This document shows positions 23,044 through 31,828 of a stretch of 32,021 nt of DNA, in pieces. The DNA is from Deltaproteobacteria bacterium. Lineage in GTDB: Bacteria; Myxococcota; Myxococcia; Myxococcales; 40CM-4-68-19. The position numbers and the translations under genes were made by a program. The stretch spans positions 1-32,021 of the forward strand of contig VBKO01000059.1 of NCBI GenBank assembly GCA_005888115.1, read 5' to 3'. Under the pieces are notes generated by a model that worked only from the letters and a program-made list of their open reading frames with translations, made no database searches and had not been told where the DNA came from. How positions within the stretch are numbered: the stretch's first letter is position 1; the number at the start of each line of letters is the position of its first letter.

Positions 23044-23475
23044 GTGGCTCCGTACCGGCATCGCGTGCTCTACGGCGACACGGATCAGATGGGGGTCGTG
23101 TACTACGCGACGTACCTGCGCTTCTTCGAGGGCGCCCGCGGCGAGTGGATCCGCGATCTGGGCCTGACGTATGCGCAGATCGAGGAGCGCGGCATCTACC
23201 TGCCGGTGCTGGAGGTGGGCGTGCGGTACTTGAAGCCGGCGCGGTACGACGACGTGCTCGAGATCCATCTCCGGGTCAGCCACACGCGCGTCAAGGTGCG
23301 ATTCGAGTACAAGGTGTACCGCCTGGGATCGACCGAGGTGCTGATCCTCGGGCACACGGTGCACGCCTGCATCAACAAGGACGGCCGTCCGACGCGCGCT
23401 CCCGATTGGCTGGTGGCGGCCATGAAGGGCGCGGCGACCAGCGGACCGACACTTCCGGAGGGGTACGAACCATGA
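23044..23475 (+). CDS. Acyl-CoA thioesterase, YbgC/4HBT family
   Basis: A 143-aa hot-dog-fold thioesterase. The N-terminal signature YGDTDQMGVVYYATYLRFFE contains the catalytic aspartate of the 4-hydroxybenzoyl-CoA thioesterase family, followed by R.EWIRDLGL. YbgC-type members hydrolyse short or medium acyl-CoA, or acyl-ACP linked to phospholipid synthesis. GTG 23044 starts MAPYRHRVLYGDTD, the usual family start; the track's GTG at 22996 would add an unconserved Arg-rich leader. The stop overlaps the ATG of the fructose bisphosphatase gene. No tol-pal genes are adjacent, so the common YbgC-Tol context is absent here. Confidence 0.87.
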   Translation: MAPYRHRVLYGDTDQMGVVYYATYLRFFEGARGEWIRDLGLTYAQIEERGIYLPVLEVGVRYLKPARYDDVLEIHLRVSHTRVKVRFEYKVYRLGSTEVLILGHTVHACINKDGRPTRAPDWLVAAMKGAATSGPTLPEGYEP

Positions 23476-24440
23476 TGGATCGCAACATCGGTCTGGAGGC
23501 CGTGCGACTCACCGAGGCGGCGGCGATGGCGTCGGCGCGGCTGATGGGCCGCGGCGACGAGAAGGCGGCCGATCAGGCGGCGGTGGACGCGATGCGCAAG
23601 GCGTTCAATGCGCTGCACATCCGAGGCACCATCGTGATCGGCGAAGGCGAGCGGGACGAGGCGCCGATGCTGTACATCGGCGAGAAGGTGGGGCGGGGCG
23701 CCGCCGACGATCCCGAGGTGGACATCGCGCTCGATCCGCTCGAGGGCACCACCATCACGGCGACGGGCGGTCCGAACGCGCTGAGCGTCATCGCCATGTC
23801 GGACAAGGGCAACTTGCTCAATGCGCCCGACACGTACATGGACAAGATCGCGGTGGGCCCCAGCGGCGCGGGCGCGATCGATCTGCGCAAATCGCCCACC
23901 CAGAACCTGCGCGCGATCGCCGACCGCAAGGGCGTGTACGTCGAGGACTTGACCGTCATCATCCTGAACCGCCCGCGACACGAGAAGCTGATCGCGGAGG
24001 TCCGCCAGAGCGGCGCGCGCATCAAGCTGATCGGCGACGGCGACGTCTCCGCCGCCATCGCCACCTGCTTCATCGAGACGGGCGTCGACGTGCTGATGGG
24101 CATCGGCGGCGCGCCCGAGGGCGTGATCGCGGCCGCCGCGCTGCGCTGCTGCGGAGGCGACATGCAGGGCAGGCTCGCCTTCCGCAACGACAAGGAGATC
24201 GAGCGCGCGCGCAAGATGGGCATCGCGGACCCGAACCGGATCTACACGGTGGAGGAGATGGCGAAGGGTCCGGTGATCTTCGCGGCGACGGGCGTGACGA
24301 GCGGCGACTTCCTCAAGGGGGTGCGCTTCTTCAAGGGCGGCGCGGCGACGCAGTCCGTGGTGATGCGCTCCAAGAGTCACACCATTCGCTACCTGGAGAC
24401 CACGCACTTCTTCGAGCACAAGCCGAGCTTCGCGTTGTAG
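23472..24440 (+). CDS. glpX: Class II fructose-1,6-bisphosphatase
   Basis: A 322-aa GlpX-type enzyme that hydrolyses fructose-1,6-bisphosphate to fructose-6-phosphate in gluconeogenesis. Metal and substrate motifs are intact: IRGTIVIGEGERDEAPMLYI, DIALDPLEGTTITATGGPNA, LIGDGDVSAAIATC and GIGGAPEGVIAAAALRC. Length and N-terminus (MMDRNIGLEAVRLTEAAA) fit the family. ATG 23472 overlaps the thioesterase stop (ATGA) and has a strong GGAGGGG ribosome site, so it is co-translated with the thioesterase. No class I enzyme is seen in the window. Confidence 0.95.
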   Translation: MMDRNIGLEAVRLTEAAAMASARLMGRGDEKAADQAAVDAMRKAFNALHIRGTIVIGEGERDEAPMLYIGEKVGRGAADDPEVDIALDPLEGTTITATGGPNALSVIAMSDKGNLLNAPDTYMDKIAVGPSGAGAIDLRKSPTQNLRAIADRKGVYVEDLTVIILNRPRHEKLIAEVRQSGARIKLIGDGDVSAAIATCFIETGVDVLMGIGGAPEGVIAAAALRCCGGDMQGRLAFRNDKEIERARKMGIADPNRIYTVEEMAKGPVIFAATGVTSGDFLKGVRFFKGGAATQSVVMRSKSHTIRYLETTHFFEHKPSFAL

Positions 24441-24495
24441 ACGCCGCGGCAGAAAGCCGCCCGCTGTGTTGGCCGGTGTTACTCTTGGCACTTGG

Positions 24496-24948
24496 ATGGC
24501 CAGCGCGCGGCGCAGCATTGACGTGGACGTACCGCCGGAGCGGTTCTTCGAGGTGGTGCGCGACTATGCGCGCTACCCGGAGTTCCTGCCCGAGGTGAAG
24601 GCCGTGTCGGTCGGCCCGCGCAACGGCGACTCGGTCGAGGTGACCTACCGGCTCGATGCGCGCATCAAGCTGATCGAGTTCACGCTGCTCCACGTCGAGA
24701 CGGCGCCGTCGCGCATCGAGTGGCGGCTGGTGCGCGGCGATCTGATGAAGCGCGACCAGGGCCGCTGGACCCTCGACCCGTCGGCGTCCGGCGGCACGAC
24801 CGCGACATACGCCATCGAGCTGGAGCTTCTTCCCCGCGTCCCCCGCGGGCTGGAGAAGGCGCTGGCCGAGCAGGGGCTCCCCGCGATGCTCACCAACTTC
24901 AAGGCGCGGGCCGAGGCGATGCACCGGGGTAGGACCTCGGCGCACTGA
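24496..24948 (+). CDS. SRPBCC (START-like) domain protein, RatA/Coq10-like
   Basis: A 150-aa single-domain protein beginning MASARRSIDVDVPPERFFEV. VRDYARYPEFLPEVKAVSV is characteristic of the cyclase/Coq10/RatA branch of the SRPBCC fold, which binds hydrophobic ligands such as quinones or lipids, and in RatA the ribosome. The C-terminal helix GLEKALAEQGLPAMLTNFKA closes the pocket. ATG 24496 gives the canonical N-terminus; the track's GTG at 24466 adds ten unconserved residues. It follows glpX by 55 bp on the same strand and is probably the last gene of that operon. Ligand unknown. Confidence 0.83.
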   Translation: MASARRSIDVDVPPERFFEVVRDYARYPEFLPEVKAVSVGPRNGDSVEVTYRLDARIKLIEFTLLHVETAPSRIEWRLVRGDLMKRDQGRWTLDPSASGGTTATYAIELELLPRVPRGLEKALAEQGLPAMLTNFKARAEAMHRGRTSAH

Positions 24949-25036
24949 TGCGCCTGTCACGAATTGAATGGTCCGGGGACAGAAATCGTCACAAGGATGT
25001 GGGAACGGGTGGCTCGCGGACCGCTGGGTTCGTAAG

Positions 25037-25065
25037 TTGACCCTCGTGGAAGTTCTTGGTATTCG
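25037..25065 (+). promoter_or_regulatory. Possible promoter of the 62-aa protein gene
   Basis: TTGACC (25037-25042) and TATTCG (25060-25065) are spaced by 17 bp in the 24949-25183 gap, which is less GC-rich than its surroundings and holds no credible ORF. The leader would be about 110 bases. The -10 match is poor. Confidence 0.3.
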
Positions 25066-25183
25066 AGGAAAGAGGGCGAGCAGGCTCTCGTTGGCTCGGA
25101 ACCTCGGAGGTGGGGCGGAACCGATGGTGCCGGATTTGCATCGAACGTGACGTAGGCGACCGATGTGAACCTGGAGGTGGCTC

Positions 25184-25372
25184 ATGCTCGACGCGTTCAT
25201 CATCGAGGAGATCCGGAGACGCGAGCAGGAGCGTGAGAGCCACGGCCCCCGCCCGCAGCTGCCCATCCCGGAGCCGAGCGGCCCCGCGCAGCAGAACGAC
25301 ACGCACGACGAAGACGACGCTCCGCAGCGCGGCGTGGTGATCATCGATTACACGATTCCCGCCTCTCCCTAG
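25184..25372 (+). CDS. 62-aa acidic protein of unknown function
   Basis: MLDAFIIEEIRRREQERESH is followed by a Pro/Gln-rich middle, an acidic DTHDEDDAP and a hydrophobic end RGVVIIDYTI. I recall similar small proteins with an amphipathic 'FIIEEI+RRE' start and 'RGVV.ID' end in myxobacteria, but no function is known. Translation is well supported: GGAGGTGG lies just before ATG 25184. It stands alone behind a gap of 235 bp and is followed by a strong bidirectional hairpin. The N-terminal helix and C-terminal strand may form a peptide that binds a larger partner (speculation). Confidence 0.72.
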   Translation: MLDAFIIEEIRRREQERESHGPRPQLPIPEPSGPAQQNDTHDEDDAPQRGVVIIDYTIPASP

Positions 25373-25399
25373 AGGCGGTCGGCGGGCAAGTCCCGTCTC

Positions 25400-25431
25400 G
25401 CGGGGGCTCCGGCTTCAAGCCGGGCCCCCGC
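25400..25431. terminator. Bidirectional hairpin between convergent genes
   Basis: GCGGGGGC pairs with GCCCCCGC and CCGGC with GCCGG around TTCAA, with a single T bulge: 13 bp. It lies between the 62-aa gene and the convergent SDR gene. No long T-run follows on either strand. Confidence 0.6.
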
Positions 25432-25444
25432 AGTGCTTCGTAGG

Positions 25445-26293
25445 TCAGATCTTGCTGATCTCCGCCCAGCGTTCCTTGATTTCCGCCGGATTCCAGGGCC
25501 CGCCCTCGCGCGTTGCCCCCTCCGTCTCGACCATCTTGTAGACGAAGATCTTCGGGCCCTGCACGCCGACGATCGCGCCGGTGATGTCGGCGGCCAGGTC
25601 GGAGGCGAGGAAGGTGGCGACGGGAGCGACGTACTGCGGGCCGATCTGCTCGGCGCTCAGTCCCTTGAACATCTGCAGGTCCTGCGTCATCCGGGTGAGC
25701 GCGACGGGCGCGATGGCGTTCACCGTCACGCCCATGCGCTGGAACTCCATCGAGGCGGTGCGCGTGAGCGAGTAGATGCCGCCCTTGGCCGCCGCGTAGT
25801 TTCCCTGGCCGAAGTTTCCCAGGAGGCCCGAGAGCGAGGTGGTGTTGACGATCCGCCCGCCCTTGCCCTGGGCCTTGAACACGCGCCCGGCGGCCTGGGT
25901 GCACAGAAACGTGCCGCGCAGGTGCACGTCGATCACCAGGTCGAAATCCTGCTCGCTCATGTTGAGCAACGTCTTGTCGCGCAAGATGCCGGCGTTGTTC
26001 ACCAGCACGTCGATGCGCCCGTACTTGTTCAGGGCGGTCCATAGGATGCCGTCGGCGCCCTCGCGGGTGGCGACGCTGTCGTAGTTCGCGGTGGCCTCGC
26101 CACCGGCCGCCTTGATGTCGGCGACGGTCTTGTCGGCCAACTCCGCGCCCTTGCCGCCGCCGTGCCGGTCGGAGCCGAGATCGTTGACCACGACCTTCGC
26201 CCCTTCGCGCGCGAAGGTGAGAGCGTGCTCGCGGCCGATGCCGCCGCCCGCTCCGGTGACGACCGCGACCTTTCCTTCCAGCAGACCCGCCAT
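25445..26293 (-). CDS. Short-chain dehydrogenase, MFE-2-type 3-hydroxyacyl-CoA dehydrogenase-like
   Basis: A 282-aa SDR. It shows the cofactor loop VTGAGGGIGREHAL, VVVNDLGSDRHGGGKG, NNAGILRDKTL and the catalytic Ser...Tyr-x-x-x-Lys in TSLSGLLGNFGQGNYAAAKG. The NDLG.DR.G.GKG insertion, ATANYDSV and GNFGQGNY are typical of the (3R)-hydroxyacyl-CoA dehydrogenase part of peroxisomal multifunctional enzyme 2 and its bacterial relatives, rather than FabG. It probably oxidises 3-hydroxyacyl-CoA in fatty acid or steroid side-chain breakdown. ATG 26293 has GGGAGG upstream. A hairpin with a T-run lies in the leader region. The partner enoyl-CoA hydratase is not in the window. Confidence 0.85.
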   Translation of the reverse strand: MAGLLEGKVAVVTGAGGGIGREHALTFAREGAKVVVNDLGSDRHGGGKGAELADKTVADIKAAGGEATANYDSVATREGADGILWTALNKYGRIDVLVNNAGILRDKTLLNMSEQDFDLVIDVHLRGTFLCTQAAGRVFKAQGKGGRIVNTTSLSGLLGNFGQGNYAAAKGGIYSLTRTASMEFQRMGVTVNAIAPVALTRMTQDLQMFKGLSAEQIGPQYVAPVATFLASDLAADITGAIVGVQGPKIFVYKMVETEGATREGGPWNPAEIKERWAEISKI

Positions 26294-26348
26294 GAAAGCC
26301 TCCCTGGAAAGCGCTCTCTACAACACATCCGCTGACGTCCGCACTGAG

Positions 26349-26387
26349 AAAAACGGAGCGCCGGCGCGCACCGGAAGTGCTCGCTCC
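26349..26387 (-). terminator. Terminator-like hairpin on the minus strand upstream of the SDR gene
   Basis: Read on the minus strand, CGGAGCG and CGCTCCG pair, with an inner GCAC/GTGC stem, and TTTTT follows directly. It lies 56 bases before the SDR start and just upstream of the divergent plus-strand gene. It could stop antisense transcripts or attenuate an SDR leader. Confidence 0.4.
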
Positions 26388-26411
26388 GGCATCACATCGG
26401 TCGAGGGATCG

Positions 26412-26768
26412 ATGGGACGCTTCCTGCCCCTGCTGGCGCTGTGCGCCGCCGCTGCTTGCGAGCCCGCCTGGAGCGTGCAGGGTCAAGTGCGCGCAGCGGG
26501 CCCGGAGCGGCGCGCCGTGCGCGGCGCGACGGTGGCGCTGCGCTGCCCCGGCAGCCAGCAAGAGCTCTCCGCCACCACCGACCACGATGGCGTCTTCGAG
26601 CTCGGCGGCCGCGGTCCGGGTCCCGGACTGGACTGCTCGGTCGTGGTCGCGGCGCCGGCCTTCGCTCCGGCACGGTTTTCTCTCGCCCAGGCGTGCGAGG
26701 ATGCGCGTGAGGACCCGCCGGGACGCTGCGAAGTCGCCATGGTGGACGTGGTGCTCTCCCGGCGGTGA
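26412..26768 (+). CDS. Exported carboxypeptidase regulatory-like (beta-sandwich) protein
   Basis: A 118-aa protein with an export signal MGRFLPLLALCAAAACEP; AAAC is a weak lipobox, so it may be a lipoprotein. The mature part follows the CarboxypepD_reg-like pattern: VQGQVRAAGP, RGATVALRCPG, ATTDHDGVFELGG, SVVVAAPAFAP. Four later cysteines (in LRCPG, LDCSV, QACED, GRCEV) may form disulfides. Such domains are small periplasmic or surface binding modules. It precedes enolase on the same strand by 114 bp, but a functional tie is unlikely. Confidence 0.68.
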   Translation: MGRFLPLLALCAAAACEPAWSVQGQVRAAGPERRAVRGATVALRCPGSQQELSATTDHDGVFELGGRGPGPGLDCSVVVAAPAFAPARFSLAQACEDAREDPPGRCEVAMVDVVLSRR

Positions 26769-28181
<1,413 letters not shown>

Positions 28182-28194
28182 GTCCCGGCGCGGC

Positions 28195-28725
28195 TCAGGA
28201 GTCGCGCGGGCGGATGAGATAGGCCTGCGTCTCCGAGCCGGAGCGCGGGATCCCGAAGGCGCCGTAGAACCAGGCGGCGGCGACCATCTCCGGGTGCTGG
28301 CGGAGGAGCCCCTCGGGGACGATGAACTCGGCCCGCCCCAGGGTGATGCCGAAATCGACGTGGACGCGATCCCCGCGCTGGTCGAGGGTGAAGGTGCGGG
28401 TTCCCAAGGGACCGTTGAGGCGGAAGGCCTTCACCGAGTCGGACTTTGCGCGCTGGTCCGGGACCGGACAGACCTCGATCGGGTTCCCGTTGATGGTGCC
28501 GCGCGCGCAGCCGTCCTGCTCCTCCTCCAGATCGACGTCCGCGTTCGCGTCGGGGCCGTGGGCGAACAGGTGTGGCCCGTCGACGCCGAGATACAGGGGC
28601 GTCACCGCCGGGTTGTAGAGCGGGCTCACGGCCAGGGCGCCCGCGCCGCGCTGCGGGGTCCGGCAGGCGAACAGCAGGCCGGCGGCGGCCAGCAAGAACA
28701 CCAATCTCGACGGGAGAGCAGGCAT
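28195..28725 (-). CDS. Lipoprotein of unknown function
   Basis: A 176-aa protein with signal MPALPSRLVFLLAAAGLLFA ahead of Cys, a lipobox-like LFAC. The mature region has PLYNPAVTPLYLGVDGPHLF, an acidic DANADVDLEEEQDGCA, and later strands such as TRTFTLDQRGDRVHVDFGI. I do not recognise a family. ATG 28725 has GAGGTG seven bases upstream; the track's start eight codons earlier adds an unlikely extension. It lies 64 bp downstream of the sigma factor gene on the same strand, so the two may be co-transcribed, which would put it in a stress- or envelope-related unit. Confidence 0.75.
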   Translation of the reverse strand: MPALPSRLVFLLAAAGLLFACRTPQRGAGALAVSPLYNPAVTPLYLGVDGPHLFAHGPDANADVDLEEEQDGCARGTINGNPIEVCPVPDQRAKSDSVKAFRLNGPLGTRTFTLDQRGDRVHVDFGITLGRAEFIVPEGLLRQHPEMVAAAWFYGAFGIPRSGSETQAYLIRPRDS

Positions 28726-28789
28726 GGCGGCACCTCGTGCGGCAGACACGATGCCGCCACCCTTGGCTAAAGACGTCCGCAGGCGCGCG

Positions 28790-29692
28790 CTACGCGGATT
28801 CGGCCACCCGCAGGCGGTCCTCGCTGGGGAAGAGGTCTTCCATCAGCTCGCCGAGCTCCGCCTCGAGCTTGGCCTTGGCCCGGATCTCCAGCTGCCGCGC
28901 GCGCTCCCGCGAGAAGCCGAAGTGCTCGCCGAGCTCCTTCAGCGTCATCGGCTTGTCCTGCATGACGCGCATCTCGATGATGTAACGCTCACGCGGGTCG
29001 AGGCGCGAGAGGGCTTCCACCACGCGCTCCTGCACGATGTGGCGCTCCTCCTGCTCGGCCAGCTCCGCGTCGGGCAGGTCGGCGCCGTCCATCACGAAGT
29101 CCACGTGGCTGGAGCCGCCGTCCTCGCCCATCGGCGCGTCGAGGGAGAGGTCGCGGCCCTCCATCCGCTGCTGCATCTCGACCACTTCGCCGGGCTTGAC
29201 GCGCAGCTTGCGGGCGATGGCCTTCTCGTCGGCGCCCACCTGCTCGGTGCCGTCGAACCTCTCCAGCTCGCGCCGCGTGCGCGCCAGGCTGAAGAACAGC
29301 TTCCGCTGTGCTTGCGTGGTCCCGAGCTTGACCAGGGACCAGCTCTTCAAGATGTAGTTCTGGATGAAGGCGCGGATCCACCACACCGCGTAGCTGATCA
29401 GCCGGATGCCTTTGTCGGCGTCGAACTTCTGCACCGCCTTCATCAGGCCGATGTTTCCTTCCTGGATGAGGTCCGCCATCTTGATGCCGTACGAGCGATA
29501 CTCGTAGGCAACCTTCACCACGAAGCGGAGGTTCGAGGTGACGAGCTTGTGCGCCGCGTCGAGGTCTCCGTTCCTGGCGTACAGACGCGCGAGCCGCTGC
29601 TCTTCGTCCACGGTCAGCAGCGGGTAGCGGTTGATCTCCGCCAGGTACATCGCGAGCGAGCCGGCGCTCGATGGGACGGTGGACGGTTGCAT
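28790..29692 (-). CDS. RpoH-type RNA polymerase sigma factor
   Basis: A 300-aa sigma-70 family protein of the sigma-32/RpoH group. Region 1.2 ([20 protein letters not shown]), region 2 ([38 protein letters not shown], then [13 protein letters not shown]) and region 4 ([34 protein letters not shown]) are complete. The stretch [15 protein letters not shown] (about 129-143) is the RpoH box that sets heat-shock sigmas apart from other groups. ATG 29692 has GGGAGGAA six bases upstream; the longer track start is unsupported. A sigma-54-type -24/-12 site lies about 50 bp before the start. Myxobacteria carry several RpoH-like paralogues, some developmental, so a heat-shock role is not certain. Confidence 0.9.
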   Translation of the reverse strand: MQPSTVPSSAGSLAMYLAEINRYPLLTVDEEQRLARLYARNGDLDAAHKLVTSNLRFVVKVAYEYRSYGIKMADLIQEGNIGLMKAVQKFDADKGIRLISYAVWWIRAFIQNYILKSWSLVKLGTTQAQRKLFFSLARTRRELERFDGTEQVGADEKAIARKLRVKPGEVVEMQQRMEGRDLSLDAPMGEDGGSSHVDFVMDGADLPDAELAEQEERHIVQERVVEALSRLDPRERYIIEMRVMQDKPMTLKELGEHFGFSRERARQLEIRAKAKLEAELGELMEDLFPSEDRLRVAESA

Positions 29693-29742
29693 GCGGTTCC
29701 TCCCTGGGTACTTGGGTGCCGTTGCGCGACGTAGCGACCATG

Positions 29743-29758
29743 AGCAAGCTGGATGCCA
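29743..29758 (-). promoter_or_regulatory. Sigma-54-type promoter (-24/-12) of the RpoH-type sigma gene
   Basis: On the minus strand TGGCATCCAGCTTGCT has GG and GC exactly ten bases apart and matches the consensus TGGCAC-N5-TTGCW at nearly every position. Transcription would start near 29732, giving a leader of about 40 bases. Expression would then need an NtrC-type activator. Confidence 0.6.
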
Positions 29759-29928
29759 GGATTGGCGCTCCGCGCAAATGTCCTCGGAGCACCGCCCCTT
29801 GCTGCCGCGCGCCGCGATGCAGGTCGGGGCCAAGGCGGTAGGAAGTTCAGGATCGGCAGGCAGGCGAGCCTGTAAAGCGCGCCGGCCGCCTCCTTGCGAG
29901 CGCCTGCCGACCGGACTACGTTGCGGGG

Positions 29929-30588
29929 ATGCCCCCTGCCGGCAATCGACGCGGCAAATACCTCGGGTTCGTCGCACACGAGATCAAGAATCCCCTCGCC
30001 ACCGCGCTGTGGTCTTGCGACCTGCTCAAGCGGATGGACACGGCGGACCGCTCGGGGCCGCGCGCCGAGAAGATGGTCGATGCGAGCCTCCGCGCGCTCC
30101 GACGGATGCGGAGGCTCGTCGACGACTTCTTCACCATCGAGCGGCTCAACGAGCACGGTTACGAGCTCCACATCGATACCCTCGAGCTGCGTTCGCTGGT
30201 CGACGGAGCGATCGCGACGCTCGCGGAGAAGGACGGCGTCTCCACCCAGGGCTGGACCGTGGACGTGCCCGGCCAGCTCCTCGTGAACGGAGACGGCGAG
30301 ATGCTCCGGCGCGGCGTACGCGCGGTGCTCGAGCACGTGACCAAGGGCGGCGGCGCTCAGGCGCGGCTGACGATCGTCGGGCGTGCGCTGCCCGCGGGCG
30401 GCGAGTTGATCGTGCGTTCCTCGGAGCCCCCGGATCCGCTGGTGCCGCCGGTCGCCGAGGAGCGACCTTCGGGAGATCCCTTGGGAACCGTCCTTGGATA
30501 CGCGCTGGCGGAAACGGTCTTCTCCGTGCACGGCGGAAAACTGCAAGAACGCGAAGGCGCGCTGGTGATCTCGTTTCCGAAGAGATGA
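29929..30588 (+). CDS. Histidine kinase-like protein with degenerate ATPase domain
   Basis: A 219-aa cytoplasmic protein. The HisKA dimerisation helix starts almost at the N-terminus with [16 protein letters not shown] (His17 is the phosphorylatable histidine) and continues through [20 protein letters not shown]. The C-terminal half has the size of an HATPase domain but lacks the N-box (where NxxxNA is expected it reads [11 protein letters not shown]) and lacks clear DxGxG and GxG boxes. There is no sensor, PAS or membrane segment. It may be a phosphotransferase like ChpT or Spo0B rather than a kinase. ATG 29929 is preceded by a GGGG stretch only. It is divergent from the sigma factor gene across a 236-bp gap. 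Confidence 0.75.
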   Translation: MPPAGNRRGKYLGFVAHEIKNPLATALWSCDLLKRMDTADRSGPRAEKMVDASLRALRRMRRLVDDFFTIERLNEHGYELHIDTLELRSLVDGAIATLAEKDGVSTQGWTVDVPGQLLVNGDGEMLRRGVRAVLEHVTKGGGAQARLTIVGRALPAGGELIVRSSEPPDPLVPPVAEERPSGDPLGTVLGYALAETVFSVHGGKLQEREGALVISFPKR

Positions 30589-30594
30589 CGGGCC

Positions 30595-30613
30595 GCCGGC
30601 GTACACCGCCGGC
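30595..30613. terminator. Hairpin between convergent genes
   Basis: GCCGGCG and CGCCGGC form a 7-bp stem around TACAC, seven bases past the histidine-kinase-like stop and upstream of the CsbD gene end. No T-run. Confidence 0.4.
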
Positions 30614-30663
30614 CGCCGGCCGCCCGCCAGGATGAAGCTCGAAACCGTCGAAGCGCGAAACGG

Positions 30664-30885
30664 CTACGGGTTCTCGCCCTTGTTCTCGCCCTTGTTCTTG
30701 TCCAGCTCGTCGAGCTTGTCCTTGATGCCCTGGCGCAGGTTGCCCAGGCCTTCCTTCACCTTCCCCTTGACCTGGTCGAGCTTGCCTTCGGCTTCCAGGT
30801 CTCGGTTGTCGGTGGCGACGCCGCCCACCTCTTTGATCTTGCCGGTCACCTTGTCGAGCTTGCCTTCGAGATTCTTCTTGTCCAT
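30664..30885 (-). CDS. CsbD family stress protein
   Basis: A 73-aa, lysine-rich, helical, highly soluble protein. MDKKNLEGKLDKVTGKIKEV and GKLDQVKGKVKEGLGNLRQG are the two CsbD-type 'GK.....GK.KE' repeats, with a Lys/Asn/Glu tail NKGENKGENP. CsbD proteins are induced by general stress in many bacteria; their mechanism is unknown. ATG 30885 has a strong GAGGAGGA site. It lies 103 bp downstream of the transglycosylase gene on the same strand, with a small hairpin (CGCACG/CGTGCG at 30942-30959) between, so it may have its own promoter. Confidence 0.88.
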   Translation of the reverse strand: MDKKNLEGKLDKVTGKIKEVGGVATDNRDLEAEGKLDQVKGKVKEGLGNLRQGIKDKLDELDKNKGENKGENP

Positions 30886-30988
30886 GCCGTCCTCCTCTGC
30901 GTTGACGCTGATGCGCGGACCCTCCGAATGCAGGCGGCGAGCGCACGCTTTCCCGTGCGTTTCCCGGCACGAGCAGCGGTCGGGAGGA

Positions 30989-31828
30989 CTACCGCTGGGC
31001 GAGGCGGGCGGGGCCCAGCTGCTGCGCGAGCAGCAGGTCGCGGTAGGCGGCGAGGACGGCGCGCGGATACGCCTGCAGGCGCCGGTACGACTTGCTGCCG
31101 TGGATCAGGGCGCGCGCGACCGACGGTCCCGCGTTGTACCCGATCAGTGCCCGGCGCAGATCGCCGTCGAAGCGGCGCAGGAGCTGGGCGATGTAGGCTG
31201 TGCCCAGCTCGATGTTCAGCACGGGGTTGAAGAGGTGCCCCCTCTTCAGCGAGCCCTTGCCGGTAAACAGCTCCTGGGCGGTCGGTGGCATCAACTGCAT
31301 GAGCCCGTAGGCTCCCGCCGGTGAGACGGCGAACGGGTCGAAGCCCGACTCGATCTCGATCACCGCAGCGACCATCACCGGATCGAGCCCCTGCCGGCGC
31401 GCCTCTCGCACCATCGCGGCGAGGACGCGGCGGCGGTCGTCGCCCCAGAGGGCACCGCGGACGCTCAGGGCGCGGTCGAGGCCCAAGCGCGTCGCCTCCT
31501 GCCAGTCGCGGATCTCCTGCGCCGCTCCGGCGGCCTCCAGTTGCTCGAGGCGCGAACGGGCTCCTGCGAGTGCCTCTTCGGCGTCTCGCGCCCGCTGCTC
31601 GGATCGCTGGGCAGTCTGCACCGCCGCAGCGGCGGTCCAGGCCAGGTTCGCGGTGGTGTGGTCGTCGCCCGGTCCCGGCGACGCGACGAGGCCCAGCGCG
31701 GCCCCCGCCGCTGCCGCGCCTAGCGCGAGCAGCACGCCCCATGCGAGGCCGCGCCCCCGCCTGGCGTCAGGCCGCCCCGGAACCGGAAGCGTGCTCCACC
31801 CCACCAGGTTTTGCGCCGTCGCAGCCAT
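30989..31828 (-). CDS. Membrane-anchored lytic transglycosylase (SLT/Slt70-like domain)
   Basis: A 279-aa protein. After a short cytoplasmic tail, one membrane helix (about 28-49, GLAWGVLLALGAAAAGAALG) anchors it. A coiled coil (QRSEQRARDAEEALAGARSR, about 75-100) leads to the transglycosylase domain. This contains the catalytic glutamate in AVIEIESGFDPFAVS (about Glu160), GAYGLMQLMPPTAQEL, and LIGYNAGPSVARAL. Such enzymes cleave peptidoglycan glycan strands to 1,6-anhydro ends during growth, remodelling or assembly of envelope machines. ATG 31828 is preceded by GGGGGAG; the longer track frame upstream is arginine-rich and lacks support. The following 31829-32021 stretch shows no gene I can support. 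Confidence 0.88.
   Translation of the reverse strand: MAATAQNLVGWSTLPVPGRPDARRGRGLAWGVLLALGAAAAGAALGLVASPGPGDDHTTANLAWTAAAAVQTAQRSEQRARDAEEALAGARSRLEQLEAAGAAQEIRDWQEATRLGLDRALSVRGALWGDDRRRVLAAMVREARRQGLDPVMVAAVIEIESGFDPFAVSPAGAYGLMQLMPPTAQELFTGKGSLKRGHLFNPVLNIELGTAYIAQLLRRFDGDLRRALIGYNAGPSVARALIHGSKSYRRLQAYPRAVLAAYRDLLLAQQLGPARLAQR

Noticed and set aside
25010-25025. GG-N10-GC spacing resembling a sigma-54 site (TGGCTCGCGGACCGCT)
   Set aside because: The -12 element lacks TTGC and only the two dinucleotides match, which is common by chance in GC-rich DNA.
24968-25150. 60-aa plus-strand ORF before the 62-aa gene
   Set aside because: Poor third-position GC, no ribosome site and an arginine/glycine-rich product; it is more likely leader sequence.
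25381-25440. Possible tRNA arm (GGCTTCAAGCC within a GC-rich stem)
   Set aside because: No acceptor, D or anticodon arms can be folded around it; it is better explained as a terminator hairpin.
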